Source: Prolixibacteraceae bacterium (GTDB lineage Bacteria > Bacteroidota > Bacteroidia > Bacteroidales > Prolixibacteraceae). Taken from it: DNA of 64,000 bases. The position numbers and the translations under genes were made by a program. The first letter of the stretch is position 1; the number at the start of each line of letters is the position of its first letter. Shown in pieces: positions 8,862 to 18,274 of this stretch. The notes beneath the pieces are model-generated. The model worked only from the letters and a program-made list of their open reading frames with translations, had not been told where the DNA came from and ran no database searches. The stretch lies in NCBI GenBank assembly GCA_028282705.1, contig JANQHI010000006.1, positions 1-64,000 of the forward strand, written 5' to 3'.

Positions 8862-9455
8862 ATGCGAAAAATTAGGTTGAATATATTGGGTCTTTCAGTG
8901 AGTCAAACGCAGTCAGGGGCTTATGCCTTGGTTTTAACAGAAGATAAAGGAGACAGAAGGATACCCATTATCATTGGACCTGTTGAGGCTCAGGCAATTG
9001 CTATTCAGCTAGAAGGGTTAAAACCTCCCAGGCCCCTTACCCATGATTTGTTTAAAAATGTTGCAAATGCTTTTGATATTGCTTTAGTTGAAGTAACAAT
9101 ATATAAGCTTGAGGAAGGTATTTTTTATTCTGAGCTTCTGTGTGAAATGAATGGCAAAGAAGTTCGCATTGATTCGCGCACTTCTGATGCTGTTGCATTA
9201 GCACTGCGTTTTAGGTGCCCTATTTATACAACAGAAGATATATTGACCAAAGCAGGGATTGTTTTGGAAGTGGATGATGAAGACACTCCAGTTGGCAGCA
9301 TGGTTGATGATGGACCAGCTGGAACTTCAAGGGATTCAGTATATGAAAAACATACTGCTGCAGAATTGGAAGAGATGCTTGGTGAAGCCATTCAAAATGA
9401 GGATTACGAAAAAGCATCTATAATCAGGGATGAACTGACAAAAAGGGGCAAATAA
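8862..9455 (+). CDS. bifunctional nuclease family protein with C-terminal UVR domain
   Basis: Residues 1-135 form the BFN/DUF151 domain (LSVSQTQSGAYALVLTEDKGDRRIPIIIGP, ILCEMNG-like strand, RIDSRTSDAVALALRFRCPIY). BFN proteins have been described as RNase/DNase enzymes. An acidic linker (VDDEDTPVG) leads to a UvrB/UvrC-type UVR helical hairpin at 165-197 (LEEMLGEAIQNEDYEKASIIRDEL), a fusion common in Bacteroidota. The cellular substrate is not known. It is followed by a nucleoside transporter, which may be coincidental. Confidence 0.88.
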   Translation: MRKIRLNILGLSVSQTQSGAYALVLTEDKGDRRIPIIIGPVEAQAIAIQLEGLKPPRPLTHDLFKNVANAFDIALVEVTIYKLEEGIFYSELLCEMNGKEVRIDSRTSDAVALALRFRCPIYTTEDILTKAGIVLEVDDEDTPVGSMVDDGPAGTSRDSVYEKHTAAELEEMLGEAIQNEDYEKASIIRDELTKRGK

Positions 9456-9550
9456 CATGTAACTTTTTACTATTTTGTTGATGCTTATTTTATATAGGCA
9501 TGTAATGTTTTTTGCCAATTATAAGAATAAATAGAAAATAAACGCCAACT

Positions 9551-11011
9551 ATGAAATTTTTCATTACCCTGATTGCAGCAGCAATTGTTTTGTTTAATGT
9601 TAGCTGCATTTTTGCTCAAGAGGCTGATACAATTACAACTATTGAAACAACCCAAACCACTGTAACATCAAAAAGTGACACTTCAGTAATTCTAATATCA
9701 AAAGAGAGGGAACAACCTTATTCCATAATAACCTTGCTAAGAGGCTTGTTAGGGATGGCTGTCCTTATATTTTTAGGTTTTTTATTAAGTAAGAACAGGA
9801 AAAATATTCCCTGGAAGACAGTTGTTGGAGGGTTGGCCATACAGGTCTCATTGGCTGCAGGCATTTTATATGTTCCCATAGTACGCAAAATATTTGAATT
9901 TTTCGGGAAACTATTTGTCCTTGTCCTTGATTTCACTAAAGAGGGTAGCACATTTTTGTTGGGCGACCTGATGAATGCTGAAACATATGGATATATATTC
10001 CTTTTTCAGGTGTTGCCCACCATTATCTTTTTCTCAGCATTAACAAGCCTGTTGTTTTATTATGGGATCATACAGGTTATTGTAAGGGCATTAGCCTGGG
10101 TTTTTACTAAGGCTTTAAGGATATCTGGTGCTGAATCACTTTCAGTTGCAGGGAATATATTCCTTGGGCAAACAGAATCCCCATTACTGATTAAAGCATA
10201 CTTGGCTAAGATGAGTAAATCTGAAATTTTGCTGGTAATGACAGGAGGCATGGCTACACTGGCAGGAGGGGTATTAGCTGCATACATTGCTGTGCTGGGT
10301 GGGGATGACCCACAGCTCAGGCTTGAATTTGCCAAACACCTGTTGGCAGCTTCTATTATGGCAGCTCCAGCAGCCATAATTTTCTCAAAAATGTTGGTGC
10401 CACCTACTGAAGAAATTGATAAAGAAATAGAAGTTAGCAAAGATAAAATTGGGAGTAATGCCCTTGATGCAATTACAAATGGAACAAGTGAAGGAGTTAA
10501 ACTGGCTGTAAATGTTGGGGCTATGTTATTGGCATTTATTGCCTTTATTGCCATGTTCAACTACATTGTTGGGAAAGTTGGGGACTGGACACAGTTAAAT
10601 GATTTAATAGCATCAGCAACCAATGGGCAATATGATGGTTTGTCTTTACAATTTATTTTAGGCTATACTTTTGCACCACTTATGTGGCTTATTGGTGTTT
10701 GCCCTGAGGATATAACCCTTGTTGGCAGGTTGCTTGGTGAAAAACTGATACTTACAGAATTTATTGGTTATGTTAGCCTGGCTGATTTAAAAACTGCTGG
10801 TGCTTTTACACAAACAAAATCAATTATCATGGCTACCTATATATTATGTGGTTTTGCCAACTTTTCATCCATTGGTATCCAGATTGGGGGTATAGGGTCA
10901 TTGGCTCCAAGCAGGAGGGTATTGTTATCAAAATATGGTGTACCTGCACTTATTGCAGGGACATTAGCTTCATTAATGTCTGCCACAATTATTGGTATGC
11001 TGATGGGGTAA
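9551..11011 (+). CDS. NupC/CNT-family nucleoside transporter with exported N-terminal extension
   Basis: Concentrative nucleoside permease of the inner membrane. The CNT core is clear: IPWKTVVGGLAIQ near residue 90, the substrate-site motif GNIFLGQTESPLLIKAYL near 205 and a C-terminal gate region GFANFSSIGIQIGGIGSLAP. The first 60 residues are an addition: a signal-like segment ending IFAQ and a Thr/Ser-rich linker before the first core helix. Bacterial members are usually near 400-420 residues, so 486 is long because of this extension. Probably a single-gene transcript. Confidence 0.9.
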   Translation: MKFFITLIAAAIVLFNVSCIFAQEADTITTIETTQTTVTSKSDTSVILISKEREQPYSIITLLRGLLGMAVLIFLGFLLSKNRKNIPWKTVVGGLAIQVSLAAGILYVPIVRKIFEFFGKLFVLVLDFTKEGSTFLLGDLMNAETYGYIFLFQVLPTIIFFSALTSLLFYYGIIQVIVRALAWVFTKALRISGAESLSVAGNIFLGQTESPLLIKAYLAKMSKSEILLVMTGGMATLAGGVLAAYIAVLGGDDPQLRLEFAKHLLAASIMAAPAAIIFSKMLVPPTEEIDKEIEVSKDKIGSNALDAITNGTSEGVKLAVNVGAMLLAFIAFIAMFNYIVGKVGDWTQLNDLIASATNGQYDGLSLQFILGYTFAPLMWLIGVCPEDITLVGRLLGEKLILTEFIGYVSLADLKTAGAFTQTKSIIMATYILCGFANFSSIGIQIGGIGSLAPSRRVLLSKYGVPALIAGTLASLMSATIIGMLMG

Positions 11012-11148
11012 AGTAGGTTAAACAGCTTCTCTTTTTTAACCCCTTGGTAATTTTTGCCTGGAATTAACAAACCTGAACTTTATTTTGTTTTCAGATTATT
11101 AATACCTTTATACAAGCAGGGTAGGGTGAAATACAGATTAGAGAAAGT

Positions 11149-12708
11149 ATGAGGAGTACCATTTTGAAAATAAGCATTGTCCTTTTGGTGGTGATATCCC
11201 TTCCAATTGGGTTTTTCCTGGTAAATGAGCTAACCAAACTCAGTGAGGATGAACAAATGGTTGAAAGGGTATTTACCAAACAACTTGAATCCATACTATT
11301 TTCAGTAAACCAGTATTCAGAAAATGTCATATCCTATTGGGTGAATAACCTTGACTTACCTATTGAATGCAACAGTGATGCCATGCAAGAGGTGGCAAGC
11401 AATGTCTTGGAAAATAATCCATCAATCAGGCAAATAGGTTTTATTGAAACTGGGAAAAATGAATCCCTTGCCATTTATGGGCAAAACCCGGGAACTTTGT
11501 ACACGCGCATAATTGAGGATAAGGAAAAAGTTGATGCCCTGCTTGAATTCCTGGAAAGTGATTACCAAAAAATTGAAATACTTTCTTTAGGAAAAGAAAC
11601 AGGATTATATTTTATCATGAAAAACCAGGGCAGCCAGGTATTATGTTTTATTGTGGTGAACACAGAAGACTTCATCCAGCAAGGGCTTGGTGCTGAAATC
11701 CAGCAGGTATCACAGGAATTGTTTCAGATAGTTGTTTTTGGTCCCATAGATAATAGTATTGTTTATAACACAGGAGTTGATTCTCCTGATATTTCAGAAG
11801 TCCAGCATACACCTTTATGGTATTTCCCAGGCTATGAGCTGGGCATCAAGTTGCTGTCAGGTACAATTGATGGCTTAGTTTCTGAAAGGAGTAAAAAAGG
11901 TAGGAGCATGCTTTGGGGGCTTGTAGCTGTTGTTTTTATTGGGGCTGTTTTTGTGATCTGGAACATCAGGAAAGAAATCAGGTTGGCAGAATTAAAATCA
12001 GATTTTGTATCCAATGTGTCTCATGAGATCAGGACACCTTTGGCACTCATTAGCATGTATGCTGAAACATTAAAATTGAAAAGGCTTTCCAAGCCTGAAA
12101 AATATGAGAGGTACATTGGTACCATCCATGCAGAGTCTGTGAAACTATCAGCTATTGTAAACAACATCCTAAATTTTTCAAAATTAGAAAAGGGGAAGAA
12201 GTTTTTTGGCCTGGTTCCAGAGCCAGTAAATGAGCTTATTGAAACTATATTGCATTCATATAAACCACATTTTGAAGAAAACCAGGTTGAGGTTTCTTAT
12301 ACTCCTTTAGAGAGGAATATTCTGATAAAAGCTGACAGGGAAGGGGTTTCAGAGGCAATAAATAATTTGTTGGATAATGCAATAAAATATGGGAAAGAAT
12401 CTGGCAAAAAAGTAAGTGTAAAATGTATAACTCAAAAAAAGAATGTTTTTATTGAAGTTGAAGACAATGGGATTGGTATTTCAGCAAAAGATAAGAACCA
12501 TATTTTTGATAAATTCTACAGGGTAACAAAAGGAGACCTGGCTAATAAAGTGAAGGGATCAGGGCTAGGGTTGAATATTGTAAAGCAGATAATGAAAAGC
12601 CATGGAGGGGCTGTTTCTGTCAAAAGTAAACCTGGAGAAGGGAGTTGTTTCCGTTTGAAATTTGTAATAGCTAAAAACAAAGGCAATGGTAAAAATTCTG
12701 ATAGTTGA
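11149..12708 (+). CDS. membrane sensor histidine kinase
   Basis: A transmembrane segment at 7-25, a periplasmic sensor region to about 250 with no recognised domain, a second transmembrane helix (LWGLVAVVFIGAVFVIW), then HisKA with the phospho-accepting H292 in NVSHEIRTPLALIS and a HATPase_c domain (NLLDNAIKYGKES, VEDNGIGIS, GSGLGLNIVKQIMKSHGG). The 23-bp overlap with the response regulator downstream indicates translational coupling and a dedicated pair. The signal is unknown. Confidence 0.94.
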   Translation: MRSTILKISIVLLVVISLPIGFFLVNELTKLSEDEQMVERVFTKQLESILFSVNQYSENVISYWVNNLDLPIECNSDAMQEVASNVLENNPSIRQIGFIETGKNESLAIYGQNPGTLYTRIIEDKEKVDALLEFLESDYQKIEILSLGKETGLYFIMKNQGSQVLCFIVVNTEDFIQQGLGAEIQQVSQELFQIVVFGPIDNSIVYNTGVDSPDISEVQHTPLWYFPGYELGIKLLSGTIDGLVSERSKKGRSMLWGLVAVVFIGAVFVIWNIRKEIRLAELKSDFVSNVSHEIRTPLALISMYAETLKLKRLSKPEKYERYIGTIHAESVKLSAIVNNILNFSKLEKGKKFFGLVPEPVNELIETILHSYKPHFEENQVEVSYTPLERNILIKADREGVSEAINNLLDNAIKYGKESGKKVSVKCITQKKNVFIEVEDNGIGISAKDKNHIFDKFYRVTKGDLANKVKGSGLGLNIVKQIMKSHGGAVSVKSKPGEGSCFRLKFVIAKNKGNGKNSDS

Positions 12709-13369
12709 AGATGAGCCTGAAATGTTGGTTGGGCTGCAAGACAACCTTGAATTTGAGGGGTATGAAGTAGATACTGCAAGTAATGGGGAAACAGGGTACA
12801 AAAAATTAATTACAAATAAGTATAGCCTGGCTTTGCTTGATGTAATGCTACCAGACAGGTCTGGTTTTGACATTTGCAAGTCTGCCAGGAAGAAGGGTAT
12901 TGATACGCCTATAATTATGCTTACTGCCAGGGGGGATGAAATGGATAAAGTGAGGGGGCTGGAACTGGGAGCTGATGATTACATAACAAAACCATTCAGT
13001 TTAAGAGAACTTGTGGCAAGGATAAAAACAATCCTCAGAAGGACTTCTGCACAATCAGATAAACCTTCATCAGATGCCTATATAAAAATTGGCAAATTAA
13101 ATGTCTCCTTTGAAAAATTTGATGCCTATTCAAATGAAGGGCCTGTTAAGCTATCCCACAAAGAATTTGATATACTCCAATATTTATATAAAAACCATGG
13201 AGGGGTAGTAACAAGATATAATTTGCTTGACCATGTTTGGGGACTTGATTACCAGCCCACCCAGCGCACAGTTGACAATTTTATCCTCAGGTTGCGACAA
13301 AAAGTTGATACTCCTGAAGAGCAGCATATTATTACTGTTCATGGTATTGGCTATAAGCTTGTTCTCTAG
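12686..13369 (+). CDS. OmpR-family response regulator
   Basis: The receiver domain (1-120) has the acidic pocket EDE near residue 8, phospho-acceptor D52 (LALLDVMLPDRSG), and the conserved T and K in LTARGDE and YITKPF. The C-terminal winged helix (about 128-227) contains LSHKEFDILQYLYKNHGGVVTRYNLLDHVWG and RTVDNFILRLRQK. It overlaps the end of the kinase gene. The short secreted protein with its own promoter directly downstream may be a target, although no direct-repeat operator was recognised. Confidence 0.95.
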   Translation: MVKILIVEDEPEMLVGLQDNLEFEGYEVDTASNGETGYKKLITNKYSLALLDVMLPDRSGFDICKSARKKGIDTPIIMLTARGDEMDKVRGLELGADDYITKPFSLRELVARIKTILRRTSAQSDKPSSDAYIKIGKLNVSFEKFDAYSNEGPVKLSHKEFDILQYLYKNHGGVVTRYNLLDHVWGLDYQPTQRTVDNFILRLRQKVDTPEEQHIITVHGIGYKLVL

Positions 13370-13461
13370 GTTATTACATATAATATTCATCATGCATATT
13401 GGTATTTCACCCCTGTTTTTGTGACAATCTTATGACATTTTATGGCCACATGTAAAATTAG

Positions 13462-13496
13462 TTTGACATTGTAGTTAAATGGCAGGCCTACTTTTG
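13462..13496 (+). promoter_or_regulatory. candidate promoter of the small secreted protein gene
   Basis: TTTG at 13462-13465 and TACTTTTG at 13489-13496 match the -33 and -7 consensus with a 23-base spacer, longer than the ideal 19. The ATG lies 41 bases further on. Confidence 0.45.
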
Positions 13497-13537
13497 GACT
13501 GTAAAACAAAAACATTTAACATTAAAAATTTTAAACC

Positions 13538-13921
13538 ATGAAAACAATTAAACTATTTATGATGACAGGCCTGGTTGTAACATTTTTATTTACAGCTAAT
13601 TTTTCAAATGCAACCTCAGGAGAAGCAGCTTTAGCAAAGCAGGAATTGTACCAAACAATAACTGAAGTATTTGAAAAAGACCTTCCTAAAAAGGGAAATT
13701 ACTTATATGAAAACTACATTTATAAACTAAATGATAAAGTGGCGGTTACTTTCAAGGTAAAAGAAGATGGTGAAGTGAAAGTTTTGGAAGTAAAAAGTAA
13801 GAATTATGATGCATCTCAATACACCAAGCATGTTTTTTCTTCAACCCAGGTGAAAGCCAAACAGCTTCTTGCCGGGAAAACATTTCAGATGGATATACAT
13901 GTAAAATTCAAAGCAAAATAA
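13538..13921 (+). CDS. small secreted protein, TonB-C-terminal-like fold suspected
   Basis: 127 residues with a signal peptide (MKTIKLFMMTGLVVTFLFTANFSNA). The mature part has an amphipathic helix then strands VAVTFKVKEDGEVKVLEVKS and FQMDIHVKFKAK, the strand pattern seen at the C-terminus of TonB-like proteins, but without the membrane anchor. Function unknown. It follows the two-component system after a promoter-like sequence and may respond to it. Confidence 0.7.
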   Translation: MKTIKLFMMTGLVVTFLFTANFSNATSGEAALAKQELYQTITEVFEKDLPKKGNYLYENYIYKLNDKVAVTFKVKEDGEVKVLEVKSKNYDASQYTKHVFSSTQVKAKQLLAGKTFQMDIHVKFKAK

Positions 13922-13979
13922 TATGCCATAATCTGTGAATTAAGGTATCAAATTTATACTTTTAGGTAAAATCAAGGAG

Positions 13980-15044
13980 ATGGAGAATAAGTTATTTGGG
14001 ATATGGATTTGTATTATTTTAGCCTTCAGCTTAGGGGAGCTGAGGGCTTCTGATTGGAAAAAAGTTGTGGAGCTGAAAGGAACCTGGCTTTTTTCAATTG
14101 GTGATGATCCAGCATGGGTACAGCCTTCAGCAAATACTGATGGTTGGCACAAAATTTCTGTACCTGCTGAATGGGAAAGGTTTTACCCGGGATACAATGG
14201 GTTTGCATGGTATCGCAGATCATTTGACCTGAAAACTGTACCTGACAGTGAAGAACTGGTTTTGTTCCTTGGTTACATTGATGATGTTGACGAGGTTTTT
14301 ATTAATGGTATTAAGATAGGCCAGTCTGGTGGTTTTTTTCCAAATTACCAAACAGCTTATAATGTTGAAAGGCAATATTTTATCCCAAAGGATTTATTAA
14401 AAACCACAGGCAATGTAATAGCTGTCAGGGTATATGATGAAGGAAAACCTGGAGGTATAATTAATGGTGATAAAATAGGTATATACAGTAATACTGAAGA
14501 TGCTTTATTGATTTATAACCTAAGGGGGAATTGGAAATTTACTACACGTAAATATAACAATATCCATTCACCACAATTTGATGACAGCAGCTTTAAGGAA
14601 CTTTATGTTCCTGCCACGTGGGAATCACAAGGATACCAAAGATATGATGGGCGTGCCTGGTATAGGAAAGAATTTACTTTACCCGAAAACTTCCCTTCAA
14701 GAAATTTATACTTGGTATTGGGAATGATCGATGAGCTGGATAAAGTATACATCAATGGTGAATATATAGGTTCAACAAAGGACCTTGATGTATATAATGA
14801 GAGGAACATAAATGATGCTTATCGTTGGTACAGGTCATATGAAATTCCTGAAGGTACCTTAAAAAAGAATAATGTTATATCTGTTGAAGTGTTGGATAAA
14901 TATGGTGAAGGAGGTATCTATTCAGGGCCTGTAGGCATTATGAAAGAAGAGGATAGGAATGAATTTATAAGATATAACAAGGTAGGTGAGAAAAAAAGCC
15001 TTTTTAGAAGTATCCTTGAATATTTTATGCAATGGGATCAGTAA
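13980..15044 (+). CDS. secreted protein of two GH2-type jelly-roll sugar-binding domains, paralogue 1
   Basis: After a signal peptide, two homologous units of about 150 residues can be seen. Each begins LKGTWLFSIG / LRGNWKFTTR, continues ISVPAEWE / LYVPATWESQG and AWYRRSFDL / AWYRKEFTL, then has a DDVDEVFINGIKIGQSG / DELDKVYINGEYIGSTK strand pair. This is the galactose-binding-like N-terminal domain of family 2 glycoside hydrolases, but no TIM-barrel catalytic domain follows. It is probably a carbohydrate- or ligand-binding envelope protein. A paralogue starts 10 bp downstream. Confidence 0.82.
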   Translation: MENKLFGIWICIILAFSLGELRASDWKKVVELKGTWLFSIGDDPAWVQPSANTDGWHKISVPAEWERFYPGYNGFAWYRRSFDLKTVPDSEELVLFLGYIDDVDEVFINGIKIGQSGGFFPNYQTAYNVERQYFIPKDLLKTTGNVIAVRVYDEGKPGGIINGDKIGIYSNTEDALLIYNLRGNWKFTTRKYNNIHSPQFDDSSFKELYVPATWESQGYQRYDGRAWYRKEFTLPENFPSRNLYLVLGMIDELDKVYINGEYIGSTKDLDVYNERNINDAYRWYRSYEIPEGTLKKNNVISVEVLDKYGEGGIYSGPVGIMKEEDRNEFIRYNKVGEKKSLFRSILEYFMQWDQ

Positions 15045-15054
15045 ATTCATAGGG

Positions 15055-16047
15055 ATGAAACTTTTTAATAAACATATAATTTTATTAGCCTTATTTACAC
15101 TTTTTGCAAATTTGGCAACAGGTGTGATTGATACCCACTCTGAGGTAATTTTAGATGGGAAATGGAAATTTAAAGTTGGGGATAACCCTTCCTGGTCATC
15201 GCCTGATTTTGATGATTCAAGTTGGGATGAAATTAAAGCACCTGGTAATTGGGAAAGCCAAGGGTATAGGAAGTATGATGGAATAGCCTGGTATAGGAAA
15301 AAAGTTACACCAAGTAAAAACTTTGAAGGAAGGACATCTGTACTGGAACTGGGTTTTATTGATGACGTGGATGAGGTTTTTATAAATGGTGTTAAAATAG
15401 GGCAAACTGGTAAATTCCCACCTGGGTATAAGACTGGTTATAAAACTTATAGGAAATATCATATTCCAAGCCAGTTAATAAAATTTGGGGAAGAAAATTC
15501 AATTGCAGTCAGGGTATATGATGCAACATTGTTTGGTGGGATTGTTAATGGAAAACTAAAGATACTTTTTAAAGAAGGTAGCCTGCCATTGGATATTGAC
15601 CTTGCAGGAGAATGGTTCTTTAATACTGGGAAAAATGTTGATATAAATAAAAGGACACCAATATATGTGCCTGGATTATGGGAAAACCAGGGTTTTTATA
15701 ACTATGATGGATATGCTGTATATTCAAATACTTTTAAAATTCCTGAAGGCTTAAAATCAAAAAGGCTAGTCTTTATGGTTGGTAGAATTGATGATGTGGA
15801 TAGGGTATATATAAATGGGAAATTGGTTGGGGCAACTGGCAAATATGACCAGAGGGTTGGAGAAGATTACCACCTTGAATTCAGAAATTATTTCATACCG
15901 GAAGGTATAGTAAAACAAGGGCAAATAAACACCATAGAAATAAAAGTTTGGGATGAGAGGTGGGATGGAGGAATTGTTGAAGGGCCAATTGGGATTGTTG
16001 CCCAGGACAAATTCAGGGAGTACTGGATGGGCAAAAGAAGGTACTAA
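15055..16047 (+). CDS. secreted protein of two GH2-type jelly-roll sugar-binding domains, paralogue 2
   Basis: 330 residues from the ATG at 15055, which opens a signal peptide (MKLFNKHIILLALFTLFANLATG); the track's upstream start lies inside the preceding gene. It again has two jelly-roll units: LDGKWKFKVGDNPSW...IKAPGNWESQG...AWYRKKV...DDVDEVFINGVKIGQTG, then LAGEWFFNTG...IYVPGLWENQG...DDVDRVYINGKLVGATG. With its neighbour it makes four copies of one domain in 2 kb, evidence of tandem duplication. No catalytic domain is present; the ligand is unknown. Confidence 0.82.
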   Translation: MKLFNKHIILLALFTLFANLATGVIDTHSEVILDGKWKFKVGDNPSWSSPDFDDSSWDEIKAPGNWESQGYRKYDGIAWYRKKVTPSKNFEGRTSVLELGFIDDVDEVFINGVKIGQTGKFPPGYKTGYKTYRKYHIPSQLIKFGEENSIAVRVYDATLFGGIVNGKLKILFKEGSLPLDIDLAGEWFFNTGKNVDINKRTPIYVPGLWENQGFYNYDGYAVYSNTFKIPEGLKSKRLVFMVGRIDDVDRVYINGKLVGATGKYDQRVGEDYHLEFRNYFIPEGIVKQGQINTIEIKVWDERWDGGIVEGPIGIVAQDKFREYWMGKRRY

Positions 16048-16081
16048 CCTGAGCTTAACATTTTAAATTGAGCTCAGGTTA
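16045..16081. terminator. bidirectional terminator-like hairpin between convergent genes
   Basis: Arms TAACCTGAGCT and AGCTCAGGTTA pair perfectly over 11 bases with a 15-base AT-rich loop. The hairpin overlaps the stop codon of the jelly-roll gene and faces the end of hflX. There is no long T-run, so its strength is uncertain. Confidence 0.55.
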
Positions 16082-16089
16082 CTCTAGTT

Positions 16090-17301
16090 TTACTGGATAC
16101 CTTTGGACCAATCAGAATTATAAAGGTAATCATTATAAGGAAACCTGGCTGAATGGACTTTGATCACTTTACCATAAATGGCACGTTTAAAATCATCAAT
16201 ATTTTCTTTCTGAATAGCTGAAATAAATAAAGATGGGGTATTGTTTTTAGCCATCCATGAATTTTGCCACTCTTCCAGTGAAATGTTTTCTTTTGTTTTT
16301 GGGGTAAGGTCATCCTCGTCCTTTTCCACGTAAGTGAAAGCATCAATTTTATTAAAAACGTAAACAACAGGCTTATCTCCTGCATCAATTTCCTTTAAAG
16401 TATTATTCACGATTTCAATTTGCTCTTCAAACCCCGGGTGAGAAATATCTACTACATGTATCAATATGTCTGATTCCCTGACCTCATCAAGGGTTGATTT
16501 AAATGACTCAACCAACCCATGGGGTAATTTTCGTATAAAACCAACAGTGTCAGCCAATAAAAAAGGAAGGTTCTCAATTACCACTTTCCTTACAGTAGTG
16601 TCAAGGGTAGCAAACAGTTTATTCTCAGCAAATACATCTGACTTGCTCAGCAGGTTCATAATGGTTGATTTTCCCACATTGGTATACCCTACCAATGCTA
16701 CCCTGGTAAGTTTGCCCCTGTTTTTTCGTTGGGTTGCTTTTTGTTTGTCAATTTTTTTAAGCTGGTCTTTTAACCTTGATATTTTATCAAGTATGATCCT
16801 TCGGTCAGTTTCAATTTGTGTTTCACCAGGTCCACGCATGCCAATGCCCCCACGTTGTCTTTCAAGGTGGGTCCACATGCGTGTAAGCCTGGGCAATAGG
16901 TATTGATATTGTGCCAGCTCAACCTGTGTTTTGGCATGGGCTGTTTTTGCCCTTTTTGCAAATATATCCAGGATTAAATTTGTGCGGTCAAGTACTTTAC
17001 AATTCAGTTCCTTTTCAATATTCCTAAGCTGGGTAGGGCTAAGTTCATCATCAAAAATAACAGTATCTATCTCTTCTACCTTTATAAAATTATTGATTTC
17101 ATCTAGCTTCCCTGATCCTACAAAGGTGGCAGGATTGGGAATGTCAAGGCGTTGCACAAAATGCTTAAGCACTTCAGCCCCAGCAGTATCTGCCAGGAAT
17201 TCAAGTTCATCTAAATATTCTTTAGCCTGCTTTTCATCCTGGTTGTGGTTGATCAACCCAACAATAATTGCTTTTTCAATATCTGGTGATGTTTCAATCA
17301 T
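16090..17301 (-). CDS. hflX: GTPase HflX
   Basis: Ribosome-associated GTPase that can split stalled 70S ribosomes under stress. The N-terminal HflX domain includes RQRGGIGMRGPGETQIETDRR near residue 145; the G domain has P-loop GYTNVGKST near 207, DTVGF switch region and NKID. 403 residues is typical. A terminator immediately upstream separates it from tonB, so it probably has its own promoter within a short spacer. Confidence 0.96.
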   Translation of the reverse strand: MIETSPDIEKAIIVGLINHNQDEKQAKEYLDELEFLADTAGAEVLKHFVQRLDIPNPATFVGSGKLDEINNFIKVEEIDTVIFDDELSPTQLRNIEKELNCKVLDRTNLILDIFAKRAKTAHAKTQVELAQYQYLLPRLTRMWTHLERQRGGIGMRGPGETQIETDRRIILDKISRLKDQLKKIDKQKATQRKNRGKLTRVALVGYTNVGKSTIMNLLSKSDVFAENKLFATLDTTVRKVVIENLPFLLADTVGFIRKLPHGLVESFKSTLDEVRESDILIHVVDISHPGFEEQIEIVNNTLKEIDAGDKPVVYVFNKIDAFTYVEKDEDDLTPKTKENISLEEWQNSWMAKNNTPSLFISAIQKENIDDFKRAIYGKVIKVHSARFPYNDYLYNSDWSKGIQ

Positions 17302-17310
17302 ATAATAACA

Positions 17311-17343
17311 AAAAAAACTCCTGGCTCATTAATGAACCAGGAG
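17311..17343 (-). terminator. rho-independent terminator after tonB
   Basis: CTCCTGGTTCATT and AATGAGCCAGGAG on the minus strand form a 13-bp stem with one mismatch, followed by seven T residues. It lies 24 bases beyond the tonB stop. Confidence 0.85.
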
Positions 17344-17366
17344 CACAAAAATATGGTTTTATATTT

Positions 17367-18059
17367 TTACTGCAACACAAAGTTAATAGGGACAGTGTAA
17401 GAAACCCTTACAGGTTTTCCTCTTTGCTTCCCAGGTTTCCATTTAGGTAAGTTGTTTACCACACGCAGAGCTTCTTTGTCAAGTGATGGGTCAACACCTC
17501 TGGCAATAGTTGCATTAGAGATGCTTCCATCTTTATCAACAACAAAAGTTACATAAACTTTTCCTTGGATACCATTTTCCTGTGCAATTACAGGATAACT
17601 TATTGAGTTCCCAATAAATTTCCTTAGAGCTAACTCTCCTCCAGGGAATTCGGGCATTTCTTCCACAATGTAGAATACCTGTGCTTCTTCCTCTTCTTCT
17701 TCTTCAGCAGTCTCAATAATTGGAGCTACATCAATGATGGTTTCATCATCAGCCTCAGTATCTTCAATTTCCAACTCATCTTCAATCTCCACATCATCAT
17801 CAACAATGTTAAGTACCTCAACAACTTTTGGTGGTGGAGGCGGTGGAGGTGGTTTTACTTCTTCCTGCCTTGTAATTGGGATAATTTCTTCTTCAACCTC
17901 TTGAGCCTGAATAGTACCTAAAGAGCTACTTTGTTTAGGTTTGGTAGTCCATTCAAATGCAACAAGCGTGATTAAAAGAGCTATAACCAATCCAGACATC
18001 AGGAAAATATTCCTTTTGCTTTCAAGGTCTGCTTTCTTTGATTTTTTGACTTCCATCAC
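17367..18059 (-). CDS. energy transducer TonB
   Basis: Links the proton-motive force to outer-membrane TonB-dependent receptors such as the two in this window. The cytoplasmic N-terminus and transmembrane helix (NIFLMSGLVIALLITLVAFEW) are followed by a periplasmic spacer that is first proline-rich (PPPPPPPPKVVEV) then very acidic (DDDVEIEDELEIEDTEADDE). The TonB C-terminal domain covers about 140-230 (FPGGELALRKFIGNSISYP, GKVYVTFVVDKDGSI, KWKPGKQRGKPVRVSYTVPINF). No exbB/exbD neighbours. It ends in its own terminator. Confidence 0.93.
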   Translation of the reverse strand: MMEVKKSKKADLESKRNIFLMSGLVIALLITLVAFEWTTKPKQSSSLGTIQAQEVEEEIIPITRQEEVKPPPPPPPPKVVEVLNIVDDDVEIEDELEIEDTEADDETIIDVAPIIETAEEEEEEEAQVFYIVEEMPEFPGGELALRKFIGNSISYPVIAQENGIQGKVYVTFVVDKDGSISNATIARGVDPSLDKEALRVVNNLPKWKPGKQRGKPVRVSYTVPINFVLQ

Positions 18060-18256
18060 TTGTTATTTTTAGTTTATTTAATTCAATTTAGCGTTGCAAA
18101 ATTTGGGCTTTAAAGATAAAAAATAATCTGCAAAAGCAACAGGTTTTTAATTTTTAATACATAAAATCCTTATTTCAGGATATAATCAATTTAACCCAAC
18201 CTGGGTTACAACAAAAACTTTACCAAAAACACACAGTAAGGAACAAAAAATATTTT

Positions 18257-18264
18257 TATATTTG
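18257..18264 (+). promoter_or_regulatory. -7 element of the tRNA-Ala promoter
   Basis: TATATTTG matches TAnnTTTG and ends 10 bases before the mature tRNA 5' end, as expected for a tRNA with a very short leader. No TTTG at the right spacing upstream. Confidence 0.5.
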
Positions 18265-18274
18265 CCACCCAATG

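Noticed and set aside
10060-10560. 166-residue minus-strand ORF inside the NupC gene
   Set aside because: Low-complexity hydrophobic antisense of transporter helices, without start context or family resemblance.
11016-11041. Inverted repeat GGTTAAA/TTTAACC after the NupC gene
   Set aside because: Only seven base pairs with a 12-base loop and no T-run after it; too weak to call a terminator.
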